Positions 1 to 9,118 of a DNA stretch of 64,000 bases are shown piece after piece. The DNA is taken from the NCBI RefSeq assembly GCF_030052995.1, contig NZ_JASJPW010000001.1, positions 1,602,001-1,666,000 on the forward strand, written 5' to 3'. This DNA is from Gemmobacter sp. 24YEA27. GTDB taxonomy: Bacteria > Pseudomonadota > Alphaproteobacteria > Rhodobacterales > Rhodobacteraceae. The notes beneath the pieces were generated by a model. It saw only the letters and a list, made by a program, of their open reading frames with translations, had not been told where the DNA came from and searched no databases. Position 1 is the first letter of the stretch; each line of letters opens with the position of its first letter. A program made the translations under genes and the position numbers.

Positions 1-182
1 GCCCGCTCCAACAGCCCGGGCGGGAGTTTGTGCAGGCCCCGTTCATACTTTTCATAGGTCGAAGGAATCAGGCCAAGAAGCGGCGCAAAGCTGTGCTGAG
101 TGTGCCCGAGCTTCGAACGAATTTGCCGCAACTTTCGTCGCCCTTCTGATTTGAACTTTGGCCTTTTCAGTCTTCCCTTCAC
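1..182 (-). CDS. XRE-type helix-turn-helix regulator, partial
   Basis: The open frame runs off the left edge of the window and starts at a GTG (180-182) with a GGAGGA ribosome site about 8 bases upstream. The visible part reads KLRQIRSKLGHTQ followed by GLIPSTYEKYERG, the usual pattern of a lambda-repressor-like (HTH_3) domain: helix 2 after 'LGHTQ', recognition helix around 'STYEKYERG'. Such proteins are DNA-binding repressors of prophages, mobile elements or toxin-antitoxin loci. It is divergent from the Ner-like gene at 401, an arrangement like a phage immunity switch. A competing frame on the same strand is longer but has no recognisable domain. Only the N-terminal ~60 residues are visible. 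Confidence 0.5.
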   Translation of the reverse strand, partial: MKGRLKRPKFKSEGRRKLRQIRSKLGHTQHSFAPLLGLIPSTYEKYERGLHKLPPGLLER

Positions 183-278
183 CGCGCGCACTCCTCCGCA
201 GGTCAGCTGGTACGGCAGCATAGCACCTTTTTTCCATTTGGAGCTAAAGTGCCGAATCTTTTCACGAAAGCGGCCATA

Positions 279-298
279 TCCGACCAGAATCCGACCAG
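279..298. promoter_or_regulatory. candidate operator: two direct 9-bp repeats
   Basis: TCCGACCAG occurs at 279-287 and again at 290-298. The start-to-start spacing of 11 bases is about one helical turn. The pair lies in the 218-base divergent gap between the two HTH genes, where a repressor would be expected to bind. No regulator has been shown to bind here; this is inferred from position and symmetry of spacing. Confidence 0.3.
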
Positions 299-400
299 TG
301 CATGGAGCCCTTAAGCGGGTGTTCAGGCTTGCCAAGCCCAGTCTCTGGCCTGTTGAATTCGGGCTATTAGCAATTGCGAAAGCGCGAGCGTAGAGCCCAG

Positions 401-637
401 ATGTCTACAGATCCCCGGCAAGCATTTGAAAACCATGAGCGCCTGAAGGCGGAGCTGCGCATTCGTGGCACATCGCTGGCGCAGATCGGTCGTGACCTCG
501 GGATATCCGGGACATCAATGTCGCTTGTTGGCCTTGGAAAGCACCGCTCCAAGCGGATCGAACGCGCCATCGCAGAAGCGCTCGGGACCACTCCGGAAAA
601 GCTCTACCCCGAGCGGTACAGGGAGGGCGGCACATGA
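401..637 (+). CDS. Ner-like helix-turn-helix DNA-binding protein
   Basis: A protein of 78 residues from ATG 401; an upstream TTG at 374 would add nine residues but is a poorer start. The central SLAQIGRDLGISGTSMS forms a helix-turn-helix and the tail EALGTTPEKLYPERY matches the C-terminal 'ALxxxPExxxPSRY' pattern of phage Mu Ner and Nlp proteins. Ner represses early transcription in Mu-like phages; host Nlp proteins are regulators of similar size. Followed by two hairpins and then tail-type genes, so it is most likely a relic of a Mu-like prophage control region. Family assignment is fairly firm; target unknown. Confidence 0.65.
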   Translation: MSTDPRQAFENHERLKAELRIRGTSLAQIGRDLGISGTSMSLVGLGKHRSKRIERAIAEALGTTPEKLYPERYREGGT

Positions 638-658
638 CCTGACGCCCCACAAATAGAA

Positions 659-690
659 GAGGCCCCGAGGGTTGCAGCCCCCAAGGCCTT
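659..690 (+). terminator. hairpin after Ner-like gene
   Basis: AGGCC (660-664) pairs with GGCCT (685-689), with an inner GGG/CCC pairing, followed by 'ttc'. A weak intrinsic terminator for the Ner-like gene that ends at 637. Confidence 0.35.
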
Positions 691-692
691 TC

Positions 693-724
693 GAGATGTA
701 GTCGAGTAGGACCCACTACATCTC
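693..724. repeat. perfect 10-bp inverted repeat
   Basis: GAGATGTAGT at 693-702 and ACTACATCTC at 715-724 form a perfect 10-bp stem with a 12-base loop. It lies between the Ner-like gene and the truncated tail gene. It could be a terminator without a T-run or a protein-binding dyad; function unknown. Confidence 0.45.
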
Positions 725-853
725 CATCATGACCCAAACAGAAACGCCGGTCAATCTCGCAGTCAAGCAGAGGGCCGGTTTTCCTCACGCTCATGACAAG
801 GAGAACCCCTGTCGCTGCAACCGCAGTCGCAGGGCCTAAGCAACCATGTATGA

Positions 854-2707
854 CGAAACCCCGTATCAGCCGCCCCGGCGCAGCCGCGCGACACGAAGCT
901 TTACTGCACGGTCCAAATCCAGCGTGCGCGGCTTGACGGCTTCTTTGGCAATCTCGCGGCCAACACGCTGCCCGATCTGACCGTCTGCACCTATACGGTC
1001 AATGATGCCGGCGGCACGACCGTCCCTCAGTACAAGGCCGCGCTCGACAGGCTGGTCGCACAGACCCGCGCCAACGGTTCGCACCTGCTGCTGATCGTGG
1101 AGATGGGCGGACACTACTCGATGTCCGGGTCGCCCAATCATGCCAGGTTTGAGCAGATCCGCGCCTATATTAACGCGCAGGCCGTGCATGACCACGTTAC
1201 CGTGGTTGACTGGCATGCGGCATCAGGTCTCGCAGATGGTGATGCGGCGGTCGAGCGGCTCATGCCGATCTACTACAATATCACCAGCGTGAACGCCGCA
1301 GCGGGCACCTTCCTGCCGGCAGGCGGTGACGCTATCCATACGAACAATCTCGGCTATGCGATCCTCTACAGCCTCCTGTGCCAGATCACGGGCGTCAGCC
1401 CTGACGGGCGCAGTGGGCGCACTGCCAGTGCGTTCAGGATGCTCGCGTTGCGCCGGACCCCGCTGGTGCATCCTGCTGTGCCACCGAACGCGCCAGCGTT
1501 GGCAGGGATGGCTAGTCTCGCCAGAGATTTGCCTCTGATCACCGGCGAGGTGGCGCGCGGCATTGTGGGCGGGGTAAGCCGCAATCCCTATTCTGATCGC
1601 GATGCCCCACTTTGGTTCTGTCCTGACGTCATCAACTACGCGGCTGTCGCCAACGATTATATCCTTGCCGGCGGGTTGAGCGATGAATTCGGACCCTATC
1701 GCCAGATCAGTGGTGGTAGCCCCTATGGTGCGGGTTACGTGATACCGGGCGTAGGCACGACCCCGGTGCCGATGACGCTGACAGTTATTGTCGGGCCGGG
1801 GGGCGGGTCTGTCCGATTTAGCAATGCCAGCGCCACGGCCTATCTGCCGCTGGATATTGACGGTGGCACCATGACGCCGACCCTGACCACCCAGCTGCCA
1901 AACGATACCGACAAGCCGATGGTGTATCACCTGACCACGTCGGGCGTTTTGGCCGCTTCACATCTGGTGCTGTCCGGCAACATGCGCGGTGTGTATCTCA
2001 CCCCGACCACCTGGCCCTGTATTGCGGGCAAAGAGTACGCGAAGGCTCGGCAGCAGGCGCCGGTTCTGCGGCTCGGGGAGGATATCGACGCGAGCAAGGT
2101 GATTGATGGGCAGGTCTATCGCACGCTTGCCAACGGCAAGCGGCTCACGCAGCGCGCGATTGGTAAGGTCTGGCGGCCTTTGGAAAACCGCTGGTCTGGC
2201 CTCTACACGCTGCTCAACCGGGCGGATGCCGAGGTTCTGGAGATGGTGCCCAATGGCACCCTGACAGCCAATGCCTTTGATGAGCGACTGGGTGGCATCA
2301 CGCGGACCACCAGTGCCAACCCCAGCTTCGCCGAGGCAAAGGTTGCAGCCGATCTGTCAAATCGTGCATTTGCAGCAGCAGACGCGGGCAAACGCTGGAC
2401 GATCAGCGGCCAGCACCTGGCGGCGGGGCTGCGCATCCAGCTCTATGCCGGCTCCAACAACACCTATCTGGGCTTGGCCCTCGACGGCACCTGGGTCAAT
2501 CACAGCGGCGCGCATAGCCTCGCGCCAAACCTTCTGAGTGGTGCCTATAGCGATTGGCGCAACCGGGGCATCGCAATCAGTTTTGACCTGCCAGATGCGG
2601 CCATGCTGGATGGCCGAAACTGGGGTCTGCGTCTCTATCAGAATGGCGGGGGGGCAGGCACGATGTCGGAATGGACGGCTGCTGAAGGCGGGATGGCGCT
2701 GGTATGA
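854..2707 (+). pseudogene. 5'-truncated phage tail / SGNH-hydrolase-type protein
   Basis: The frame is open from 854 to the stop at 2705-2707, but no good start lies near its 5' end; the first usable codon is an internal GTG at 1097 (536 residues). Residues before 1097 (KLYCTVQIQR ... SHLLLIVEMGG) clearly belong to the same fold. The motif DAIHTNNLGY matches SGNH/GDSL hydrolase block V (Asp-x-x-His), so a lipase- or esterase-like domain is present, but block I with the nucleophile Ser is missing upstream. The long C-terminal part (about 350 residues) is Gly/Thr/Asn-rich and beta-strand-like, as in tail or fibre proteins. An unrelated ATG at 846 in another frame ends after about 40 codons, suggesting a deletion junction near 850. 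Its stop overlaps the next start (ATGA). Confidence 0.5.
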
Positions 2708-2970
2708 CGGAGAGCATCATGGATATCGAGCAAGGCTGCATCGCGCTGGCCTCAGACGGCCGGATCTGGCGGGTGATGGACATCGATCACAATCCGCCAG
2801 AGCCGATCTGCTGGTGCGAGCCGCAGGACGGCATTGGCGGTAGCAGCTGGATCGTGCTGGCATCGCTGACCGCGATCACCTCGCCTGAGGATGTGGCAGC
2901 GGCGGAGGTGGTCGCGGAGCAACTGGCGAACGCCTTGCAGGATAACCCCGACGCCGTTAAGAACCCTTAA
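2704..2970 (+). CDS. small phage-type hypothetical protein
   Basis: Eighty-eight residues; the ATG at 2704 overlaps the upstream stop in an ATGA, so it is translationally coupled to the tail-type gene. A second ATG at 2719 is a possible start. It is acidic, with two Trp-rich strands (RIWRVMDIDHNPPEPICWCEP) and a C-terminal helix rich in Ala and Glu. I do not recognise a family. Position directly behind a tail or fibre gene suggests a small accessory tail protein, but that is inference from context only. Confidence 0.5.
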   Translation: MTESIMDIEQGCIALASDGRIWRVMDIDHNPPEPICWCEPQDGIGGSSWIVLASLTAITSPEDVAAAEVVAEQLANALQDNPDAVKNP

Positions 2971-3012
2971 CGGCGACGAGGGCGAGGCGGGATCACAATC
3001 ATAGCTGTCAGC

Positions 3013-3664
3013 CTATTTTTCGATGAGTTCTCCAGTGAGGCGAATAGAGAATTTACGCTCGGCACTTCCCGCCCCGACACTGATCTGAAGTTCTGATTCG
3101 TCAGGTGCTCTCGAAATCCGACCGATCGCCATCGGATTCTTTTTTAGATGCTCATCAATAATAGGACCGGCGGCGGCCAGCATGGAGGCAATTTCCGCAA
3201 ATTTTCCGGGCGTTAGCTTCTCAAAGGTACGAGTGACCTCTCCGTCGACCGACCAAGAACTCTCTAAGTGGACTTGGAGCGAGATGTTGCCACTAAATGT
3301 GGCCTCTCCGCAGGGAAAACCCAAATAAATACTATGTTCAGGTCCAAGAGCATTGAGCGCAGAGATGAGGCTATTAAGTGCTTCAGAAATTTCAGGCCGC
3401 TCACCGGCTTCGGCGGGGACTCGCGTGGGTTTTGTGAAGAGGCCTTCTAACCTCTTCCAGGCTGCCTTGCCCGCCTCTCCGAGGAAAGCATCTGTGAACG
3501 GCTTTGTAACATAGGCTAATGTAGCCCAAAAAAACAGCGATTGGAGGATGAGAAGCCTTCCTGGGGGGAAGCCAAAACAAACTGGTAAGTGCGCGTCCGA
3601 CTTCTTCGGTCGGGGTCATTCCCGCAGTTTCAATCAACGCGTAGGGCTTGTGGTCTTCGGTCAT
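3013..3664 (-). CDS. hypothetical membrane-anchored protein (frameshifted)
   Basis: The frame ending at 3013 stays open well beyond the ATG at 3324 and reads VTKPFTDAFLGEAGKAAWKR upstream of it. A frame beginning MTEDHKPYALIETAG at 3664 joins it if one T is removed from the T7 run (A7 on the plus strand, 3528-3534). The joined protein has about 216 residues: a short N-terminal segment, a hydrophobic stretch (IAVFWATLAYV) that could cross or touch the membrane, a Lys/Ala-rich helix, then an alpha/beta domain ending RKFSIRLTGELIEK. Similar architectures occur in uncharacterised effector-type or stress proteins, but I cannot name a family. GC is lower than in the neighbours, in keeping with an acquired region. 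The frameshift may be a sequencing error or real decay. Confidence 0.45.
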
Positions 3665-4095
3665 TGAACGCCTCATGAGAAAAAATAAATCTCGGCAGGA
3701 CGGCCAGTGGAGTCAACCCATGGCTACGGAGTACACACTTCATAAACGCTTAAGACCGGGGATCGGGTTCAAAGATCAGAGAAGCCTGAAGAAACTTTTC
3801 TGTGCAGAAGGTAGCCGTCGTTTGTGCAGAAGCTGGCGCGGAGCAACACCAGCGGCAGACACTGCTGCGCCGGAAAAGAGGCAGATACCTGCCCCTGGAG
3901 ACGCCCGTCAGGCGCAGGACGCATAGCCAGTGAGGGGTGCTTTTGACGCATCTGTGCGTCATGGCGGGATGACGCCCTCACCCATCCCTGTGTCTGAAAA
4001 TCACAAAAAGGCGCAGCTGGCTGCAACTCTCGTCAGAACTCACCCCGGCGCCGTGCTCCGGGGTGGTCTTTTGTGCGGGGATCCTCCGACCGCGA
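3665..4095. other. non-coding gap with nested hairpins
   Basis: No convincing gene. A 92-codon frame at 3648-3926 has no ribosome site and an Arg/Ala-rich composition typical of chance frames. A nested structure lies at 3930-3981: outer arms GTGAGGG/CCCTCAC around a tight hairpin TGACGCA-tctg-TGCGTCA (3944-3961). A second hairpin, CACCCCGG (4041 onwards)/CCGGGGTG followed by 'gtctttt' near 4073, looks like a plus-strand terminator although no plus-strand gene precedes it closely. This gap is the left boundary of the rearranged phoH-miaB block. Confidence 0.4.
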
Positions 4096-5099
4096 TCAGG
4101 CAGACGCTTCGTCTTTTTCCCAGGCATCGATGATACGGGCGACCAGCGGGTGGCGCACGACATCGGCCGAGTTAAAATAGTTGAAGCTGACGCCCCGGAC
4201 CCCTTTCAGGATCCGCTCCGCCTCAGCCAGACCCGAAGTCACGCCGCGTGGCAGATCGACCTGGGTGCGGTCACCAGTGACCACCATCCGCGAGCCCTCG
4301 CCAAGCCGCGTCAGGAACATCTTCATCTGCATCGCCGTGGCGTTCTGCGCCTCGTCCAGCACCACGAAAGCATTGGACAGGGTGCGCCCGCGCATGAAGG
4401 CCAAAGGCGCGATTTCAATGCGCTTCTCGGCGAAGAGCTTCTCGACCTGGCGCGCCGGAAGGAAGTCGTTCAGCGCGTCATAGAGCGGCTGCATATAGGG
4501 ATCGACCTTCTCCTTCATATCGCCGGGGAGGAAGCCGAGCCGCTCGCCGGCCTCGACCGCAGGGCGCGAGAGCACGATCTTTTCAACCGCGCCGGAGATG
4601 AACATTGTCACCCCGACCGCAACCGCGAGATAGGTTTTTCCCGTGCCTGCCGGCCCGATGCCAAAGCCCAGCTCATGTTTGAACAGGTTCGCCACATAGG
4701 CTTTTTGCGCCTCGGTGCGGGGCTCGATCGGCTTTTTGCGGGTGCGCAGCTCCATCCCGGGAGTGAAGAGTTCGATCTGCTCGCCATCGCGCGGCTGCGC
4801 CGGGATCGACAGGCGCAGCGCGCCATCGACATCGCCGGCTTCAACACTGCGGCCGGCCTCGAGCCGGGCATAGAGCGCACGCAGCACAGCCGCTGCCTGC
4901 TCTCGTGCAGCCGGAGCGCCGACCACCGTCAGGCGGTTGCCGCGCCTGAGCACATGGACCCCAGCTGATGCTCGACCTGGGCCAGATTGCGGTCATATTC
5001 ACCGCAAAGCCCGATCAGGAGCCGGTTGTCGGGAAATTCCAGGACGGTTTCCACCATGTCCTCGGGGCTGGTCGGGGGGGTCAGCGCGCTGATGCCCAA
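4096..5099 (-). CDS. phoH: PhoH-family ATPase (YbeZ), one-base frameshift
   Basis: Cytoplasmic P-loop NTPase of the PhoH/YbeZ family, linked to RNA metabolism and normally partnered with YbeY. Walker A is GIGPAGTGKTYLA and Walker B is VVLDEAQNAT. The main frame starts inside the protein; the preceding residues (EFPDNRLLIGLCGEYDRNLA) are in another frame and join if one C is added to the C4 run at 4959-4962. The best start is TTG 5099 with a GGAGG site, giving about 335 residues, the usual length. In Proteobacteria phoH sits between miaB and ybeY; here miaB lies upstream on the same strand but two genes intervene, and ybeY is 5 kb away on the other strand, pointing to an inversion. The frameshift is probably a sequencing error. 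Confidence 0.9.
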
Positions 5100-5265
5100 A
5101 TGGGCCTCCTTCCTGCAAGAGCCTTAATCACGATGCTGCGCCTCAACGCGGCATCTGGCAAGACCTTTCATTGCCACCACCAGATCTTGCGGATGAAGAT
5201 CAGAATCTGATGACAATCTGTACAATATGGGACGCCCTGCGCCGGAGGGAAGGCCCCGGATGTGA

Positions 5266-5295
5266 AAACGGGCCGCAGGTTCCCCGCAGCCCGTC
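5266..5295 (-). terminator. hairpin downstream of the lipoprotein gene
   Basis: On the minus strand ACGGGC pairs with GCCCGT around a GC-rich inner stem and is followed by TTTTC. It sits 25-55 bases past the stop of the lipoprotein gene (5321) and is a plausible intrinsic terminator separating it from phoH. Confidence 0.5.
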
Positions 5296-5320
5296 AAAGT
5301 CAGGGTTCTGACTGCGTGTT

Positions 5321-5695
5321 TCAGTTCGTGCGGCGCACAACCACGGTCTTGCGGCCCGGGCCAGAGACACGGTCCCGGATCCCCGGATTGGCCGACTGGT
5401 AATCGCCCAGCACAGTGCCCGGAGGATATTTGTCATTGCAGATCGGCAGGCCCGATACCGGGTCGAAACGCGGCGTCGAATAGCCTTCAAGGCCGTCATC
5501 GATGATCCAGTTCTGGCAGCCATCCGGATCATAGGCGATGGCGGCGCGGCCATTTTGCAAAACGCCGCGGTCGCGGCCTTTGTCCACACCGGTCGCGATC
5601 ACCGAATCCGGGCCGTAATAGGCCCGGGTGCCTTCAAAGCTCTCGGCACAGCCGGCCACCAGGCCAGCCCCGAGCAGCACTGTCACAAGTTTCAT
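5321..5695 (-). CDS. small lipoprotein of unknown function
   Basis: About 124 residues. The N-terminus MKLVTVLLGAGLVAGCAES is a lipoprotein signal with lipobox LVAGC, so the mature protein is probably anchored by a lipidated Cys. ATG 5695 has a GGGGG site about 7 bases upstream; ATG 5701 would add two residues. The mature part contains a motif DGCQNWIIDDGLEGY, then PRFDPVSGLPIC, which is strikingly close to a segment of the adjacent OmpA-like protein (DGCMHWWADGGLEGY, PRRDPKTGKPVC). The two genes are only 12 bases apart and on the same strand, so they look like a co-expressed envelope pair sharing a small Cys-containing module. No enzymatic function can be assigned. Confidence 0.65.
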   Translation of the reverse strand: MKLVTVLLGAGLVAGCAESFEGTRAYYGPDSVIATGVDKGRDRGVLQNGRAAIAYDPDGCQNWIIDDGLEGYSTPRFDPVSGLPICNDKYPPGTVLGDYQSANPGIRDRVSGPGRKTVVVRRTN

Positions 5696-5707
5696 GCTCA
5701 TGCCCCC

Positions 5708-6295
5708 TTACCAGCGATAGCAGACGATTTCGACGCGGCGATTCTTCGCCATGCCGGCAGCGGTCGAGTTGGTGGCGATCGGATTACGCTCGCCGAAACC
5801 GATCTCGCGCTCAACCGAGGCACCGACCGAACGGGCCACATCTGCCACCGCTTTGGCGCGACGCTGCGAGAGGCTCATATTATACTCATCCGAGGCGCGG
5901 CTGTCGGTATGACCGTAGATCGCGTAGCCAAACGCATCGGTTGACGTGAAGAAATTCGCCAGCCTTTGCCGCCCGGCTTTGGTGAGCTTCGCGCTGTCGG
6001 TCGCGAAAAGCTGATCGGTGTTCTCGTTCAGGCAGAGGTTCTTTTTCAGGCAGACCGGCTTGCCGGTTTTCGGATCGCGGCGCGGCACCATATAGCCTTC
6101 GAGACCGCCATCGGCCCACCAGTGCATACAGCCGTCATCATCGACCCAGACACCCCATTCGATCTGGCCGGTGACCACGGTGCGATCAATCGTGCTTTGC
6201 GACAGGGCAGCACTGCCCCCGGAAATCGCAATTGCCAGCGCGGTCGCCCCAAGGCTCATTCGAGCGCCCATCTTCCGCGCGGCGCGTGAAAGCAT
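5708..6295 (-). CDS. OmpA-family peptidoglycan-binding outer-membrane protein
   Basis: About 195 residues from ATG 6295; the frame extends further upstream but without signal-like sequence. A hydrophobic signal (SLGATALAIAISGGSAALSQ) is followed by the DGCMHWWADGGLEGY module and a C-terminal OmpA domain: ATDSAKLTKAGRQRL, YGHTDSRASDEYN, LSQRRAKAV and FGERNPIATN, ending with NRRVEIVCYRW. The TD and NRRVEI residues are the usual diaminopimelate/peptidoglycan contacts. It therefore probably tethers the outer membrane to the cell wall. It lacks an eight-stranded barrel, so it resembles a short Pal/YiaD-type protein. Lies upstream of the lipoprotein gene and downstream of miaB. Confidence 0.8.
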   Translation of the reverse strand: MLSRAARKMGARMSLGATALAIAISGGSAALSQSTIDRTVVTGQIEWGVWVDDDGCMHWWADGGLEGYMVPRRDPKTGKPVCLKKNLCLNENTDQLFATDSAKLTKAGRQRLANFFTSTDAFGYAIYGHTDSRASDEYNMSLSQRRAKAVADVARSVGASVEREIGFGERNPIATNSTAAGMAKNRRVEIVCYRW

Positions 6296-6510
6296 ATTCA
6301 CAGCCAGCCCCCCTGTTCTCTTGTGCAGCAGCTGCAGATTTGCCCCCCGCTCACGCGCAAGTAAAGGAGAATTTACCGTAACCAATTCATTTATGTAGAC
6401 TTCAACTTTCAGTTGCACACAAGATGAAGTGGCTCCCGCACCTGATCTCTCAGGTCCGAAAGCAATGAGGTCAGGCCAGGGGCAGTGATGCAGTCCCGGC
6501 ATAGGGGAGG

Positions 6511-7887
6511 TCAGAAAAGCCGTTCCGCCGCAAGGGAGTTAGAGGACGCAGCTGTCACACGCGCCCGGACGAGGTCGCCGATTCGGCCCTCCGGATCACT
6601 GACATGCACCGCCATCAGATGATCGGATTTGCCAACCATCTGCCCCGGGAGGCGACCGGGTTTCTCGTAGAGCACAGAAATCTCGCGCCCGACCATCGCC
6701 GCCTGGGCCGCGTGCTGCTGATCCAGGATCAGACGTTGCAGCGCCTGAAGCCTGGCATCCGCCACCGCCGCCTCGACGCCGGGCTTTTCCGCCGCAGGCG
6801 TGCCGGGACGGGCGGAATATTTGAACGAAAACGCCGCGCCATAGCCGACCCGCGCCACCAGATCCATCGTATCGGCGAAATCCTGGTCGGTCTCGCCCGG
6901 GAAGCCCACGATGAAATCCGAGGTCATCAGAATATCGGGCCGCGCCGCGCGGATCCGGTCGATCAGGCGGAAATACTGGTCGCGCGTATGTTTGCGGTTC
7001 ATCGCTTTCAGGATGCGGTCCGACCCGGATTGCACCGGCAGATGCAGATAGGGCATCAGCTGCGGCACATCACCATGGGCGGCGATCAGGTCGTCATCCA
7101 TGTCATTGGGGTGGCTCGTGGTATAGCGGATGCGGTCCAGCCCGTCGATTTCGGCCAGCTCGCGGATCAGCCGGGCGAGGGTCCAGTCTTTCCCCTCTCC
7201 TTCGCCATGATAGCCATTGACGTTCTGACCCAGCAGGGTGATCTCGCGCACCCCACGGGCGACCAGCTCGCGCGCCTCGTGCATCAGCCGCGCCGCCGGG
7301 CGCGACACTTCGGCGCCCCTGGTATAGGGCACCACGCAAAAGGCGCAGAACTTGTCGCAGCCTTCCTGCACCGTCAGAAATGCCGTCGGGCCGCGATAGC
7401 CCTTCCGTTGCGGCAGATGTTCGAACTTATCCTCGACCGGGAAATCGGTATCGACCTGGGCACCGCCCGCCTCAACCATCGCCGGCAGGCGGTGATAGGC
7501 CTGCGGGCCGACCACGATATCCACCAGCGGCATGCGGCGGCGGATCTCTGCGCCCTCGGCCTGGGCCACACAGCCCGCCACCCCGATCTTGAGGTCCGGC
7601 TTGTCGCGCTTCAGCGGTTTCAGCCGGCCAAGATCGGAATAAAGCTTCTCCGAGGCCTTTTCGCGGATGTGACAGGTGTTGAGCAGCACCATATCGGCGT
7701 CATCCGCCTTATCCGTCAGCACATAGCCCTTCGCGCCCATGGCTTCGGCCATGCGCTCGCTGTCATAGACATTCATCTGACAGCCGTAAGTCTTGATGAA
7801 GAGCTTCTTCACCGCATCTGCATCGCTGCCCTTTGCAAGGCCGGCATTGCTTTCTGCGGGATCTGTCAGGCTTTCGGGGTTCGACAT
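6511..7887 (-). CDS. miaB: tRNA-2-methylthio-N6-dimethylallyladenosine synthase
   Basis: Radical-SAM methylthiotransferase that converts i6A37 to ms2i6A37 in tRNA. ATG 7887 has AGGAGG seven bases upstream and gives 458 residues, the normal size. The N-terminal UPF0004 domain has the three cluster cysteines ([24 protein letters not shown]), followed by the radical-SAM CxxxCxxC ([17 protein letters not shown]), the SAM-binding [11 protein letters not shown] region, and a C-terminal TRAM domain. In most Proteobacteria it is followed by phoH and ybeY; here two envelope genes intervene before phoH. The promoter region faces a divergent glycosyltransferase-like gene. Confidence 0.95.
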   Translation of the reverse strand: MSNPESLTDPAESNAGLAKGSDADAVKKLFIKTYGCQMNVYDSERMAEAMGAKGYVLTDKADDADMVLLNTCHIREKASEKLYSDLGRLKPLKRDKPDLKIGVAGCVAQAEGAEIRRRMPLVDIVVGPQAYHRLPAMVEAGGAQVDTDFPVEDKFEHLPQRKGYRGPTAFLTVQEGCDKFCAFCVVPYTRGAEVSRPAARLMHEARELVARGVREITLLGQNVNGYHGEGEGKDWTLARLIRELAEIDGLDRIRYTTSHPNDMDDDLIAAHGDVPQLMPYLHLPVQSGSDRILKAMNRKHTRDQYFRLIDRIRAARPDILMTSDFIVGFPGETDQDFADTMDLVARVGYGAAFSFKYSARPGTPAAEKPGVEAAVADARLQALQRLILDQQHAAQAAMVGREISVLYEKPGRLPGQMVGKSDHLMAVHVSDPEGRIGDLVRARVTAASSNSLAAERLF

Positions 7888-8090
7888 GGCGTGCCTCCTG
7901 GAGCGCGCTTTTACACGCGCCGGCCGCCCGGGGCAACGCCATGCCCGGCAGGGCTGCGACCTGGCCCGCTTTGCGGATTTGTGCGGCCATACACCGCCAT
8001 GCCTGTCCGGGTAACGTCTTGTCATCGGCGGCGTGATAGCAGAGTCTTATGCGCGGCCGGATGCGGGCCGATACACCACCCGGGCGAGAC

Positions 8091-8959
8091 ATGCAGTATA
8101 GTTCAATTGGCCAGTTTCTGGAAATGGCAAGACCCGCGCCGGGCAAGGGTCCTGTGGCGCTGATCCTCGCCGAGGACAATTGCGAGACCGCCGCCACGCT
8201 GCGCCATCACCTCAGGCTGGGCTTCGGGCGTGTCGTGTTGCTGGCCGGCGAAGAGATTATTCTGCCCCCGAGCTGGAAGCGCAGATCGACCGGATCGAAA
8301 CCGATGCCTTTGCCGAAGACGCGCTTGTCACTGCCGTGAACCTCATCGCTCAGGGGGGGCAGGGCGAATGGATCTACTACTGCTACAACGCCGAATTCCT
8401 GTTCTTCCCCTTTTGCGAGACCCGCTCGATCCGTGATCTGACCACCTTCCACAGCGAAGAGCGCCGCAGTGCGATGCTCAGCTATGTGGTTGATCTGTAT
8501 TCCTGCGATCTGGCCGCCCATCCCAATGCGGTCTCGCTGGACCACGCCCATCTCGACCGCGCCGGCTATTACGCGCTGCCCCGCAAGGATCCCGAGCGCG
8601 ACTGGGCCGAGAAAGAGCGCCAGATGGATTTCTTTGGCGGGCTGCGCTGGCGGTTCGAAGAGCACGTGCCCTGGGCGCGGCGCAAGATCGACCGCATCTC
8701 GCTGTTCCGCGCAACGAAGGGCGTAAAACTCAGGCCGGATTTCACCTTCTCGGATGAGGAGATGAACACCTTTGCCTGCCCCTGGCATCACAATCTCACC
8801 ACCGCAGTCTGTTCGTTCCGCACCGCCAAAGCGCTGCGCACCAATCCCGGCAGCCGCAACGAGATCCGCAGTTTCCGCTGGCACAGCTCTGAGCCGTTCC
8901 GCTGGGACAGCCACCAGCTGATGGATCTGGGCCTGATGGAACCCGGGCAATGGTTCTGA
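8091..8959 (+). CDS. glycosyltransferase-like protein (family 2 type), frameshifted
   Basis: Two frames join into one protein of about 289 residues if a C is added to the C5 run at 8265-8269. The N-terminal part from ATG 8091 reads GPVALILAEDNCETAATLRHHLRLGF, like the start of a nucleotide-sugar-binding Rossmann half. The rest contains WIYYCYNAEFLFFPFCETR, FHGGLRWRFEEHVP-like text, NDEEMNT-like text (FSDEEMNTFACPWHHNLT) and ends MDLGLMEPGQWF. I recognise this as a conserved Rhodobacteraceae protein usually labelled glycosyltransferase family 2; donor and acceptor are unknown. A DxD metal motif is not obvious. It is divergent from miaB and ends 100 bases before the IS element. Confidence 0.55.
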
Positions 8960-9118
8960 CCGCTGCCCGAGCCTTGTTGTCAGCTGCGGGCAAACTTGCC
9001 GCAATTGACAGGTTTCGGTCCGCATTTGCCATTCACGGGTGCCGCAGTGGCGTTCTGGGCGGCGTTGTTGCACTTATCGGCGAGGAGGATTCACGTGGTG
9101 CATCGCGGCTGTTAGGCT

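Noticed and set aside
3648..3926. 92-codon plus-strand frame in the gap before phoH
   Set aside because: No ribosome site, Arg/Ala-rich chance composition, no recognisable domain.
6604..8163. 519-codon plus-strand frame opposite miaB
   Set aside because: It is the antisense shadow of miaB, with His/Arg-rich composition; similar long shadows oppose lnt/corC, metK, aroA, hrpB, tdm, fhs and ppc in this GC-rich DNA.
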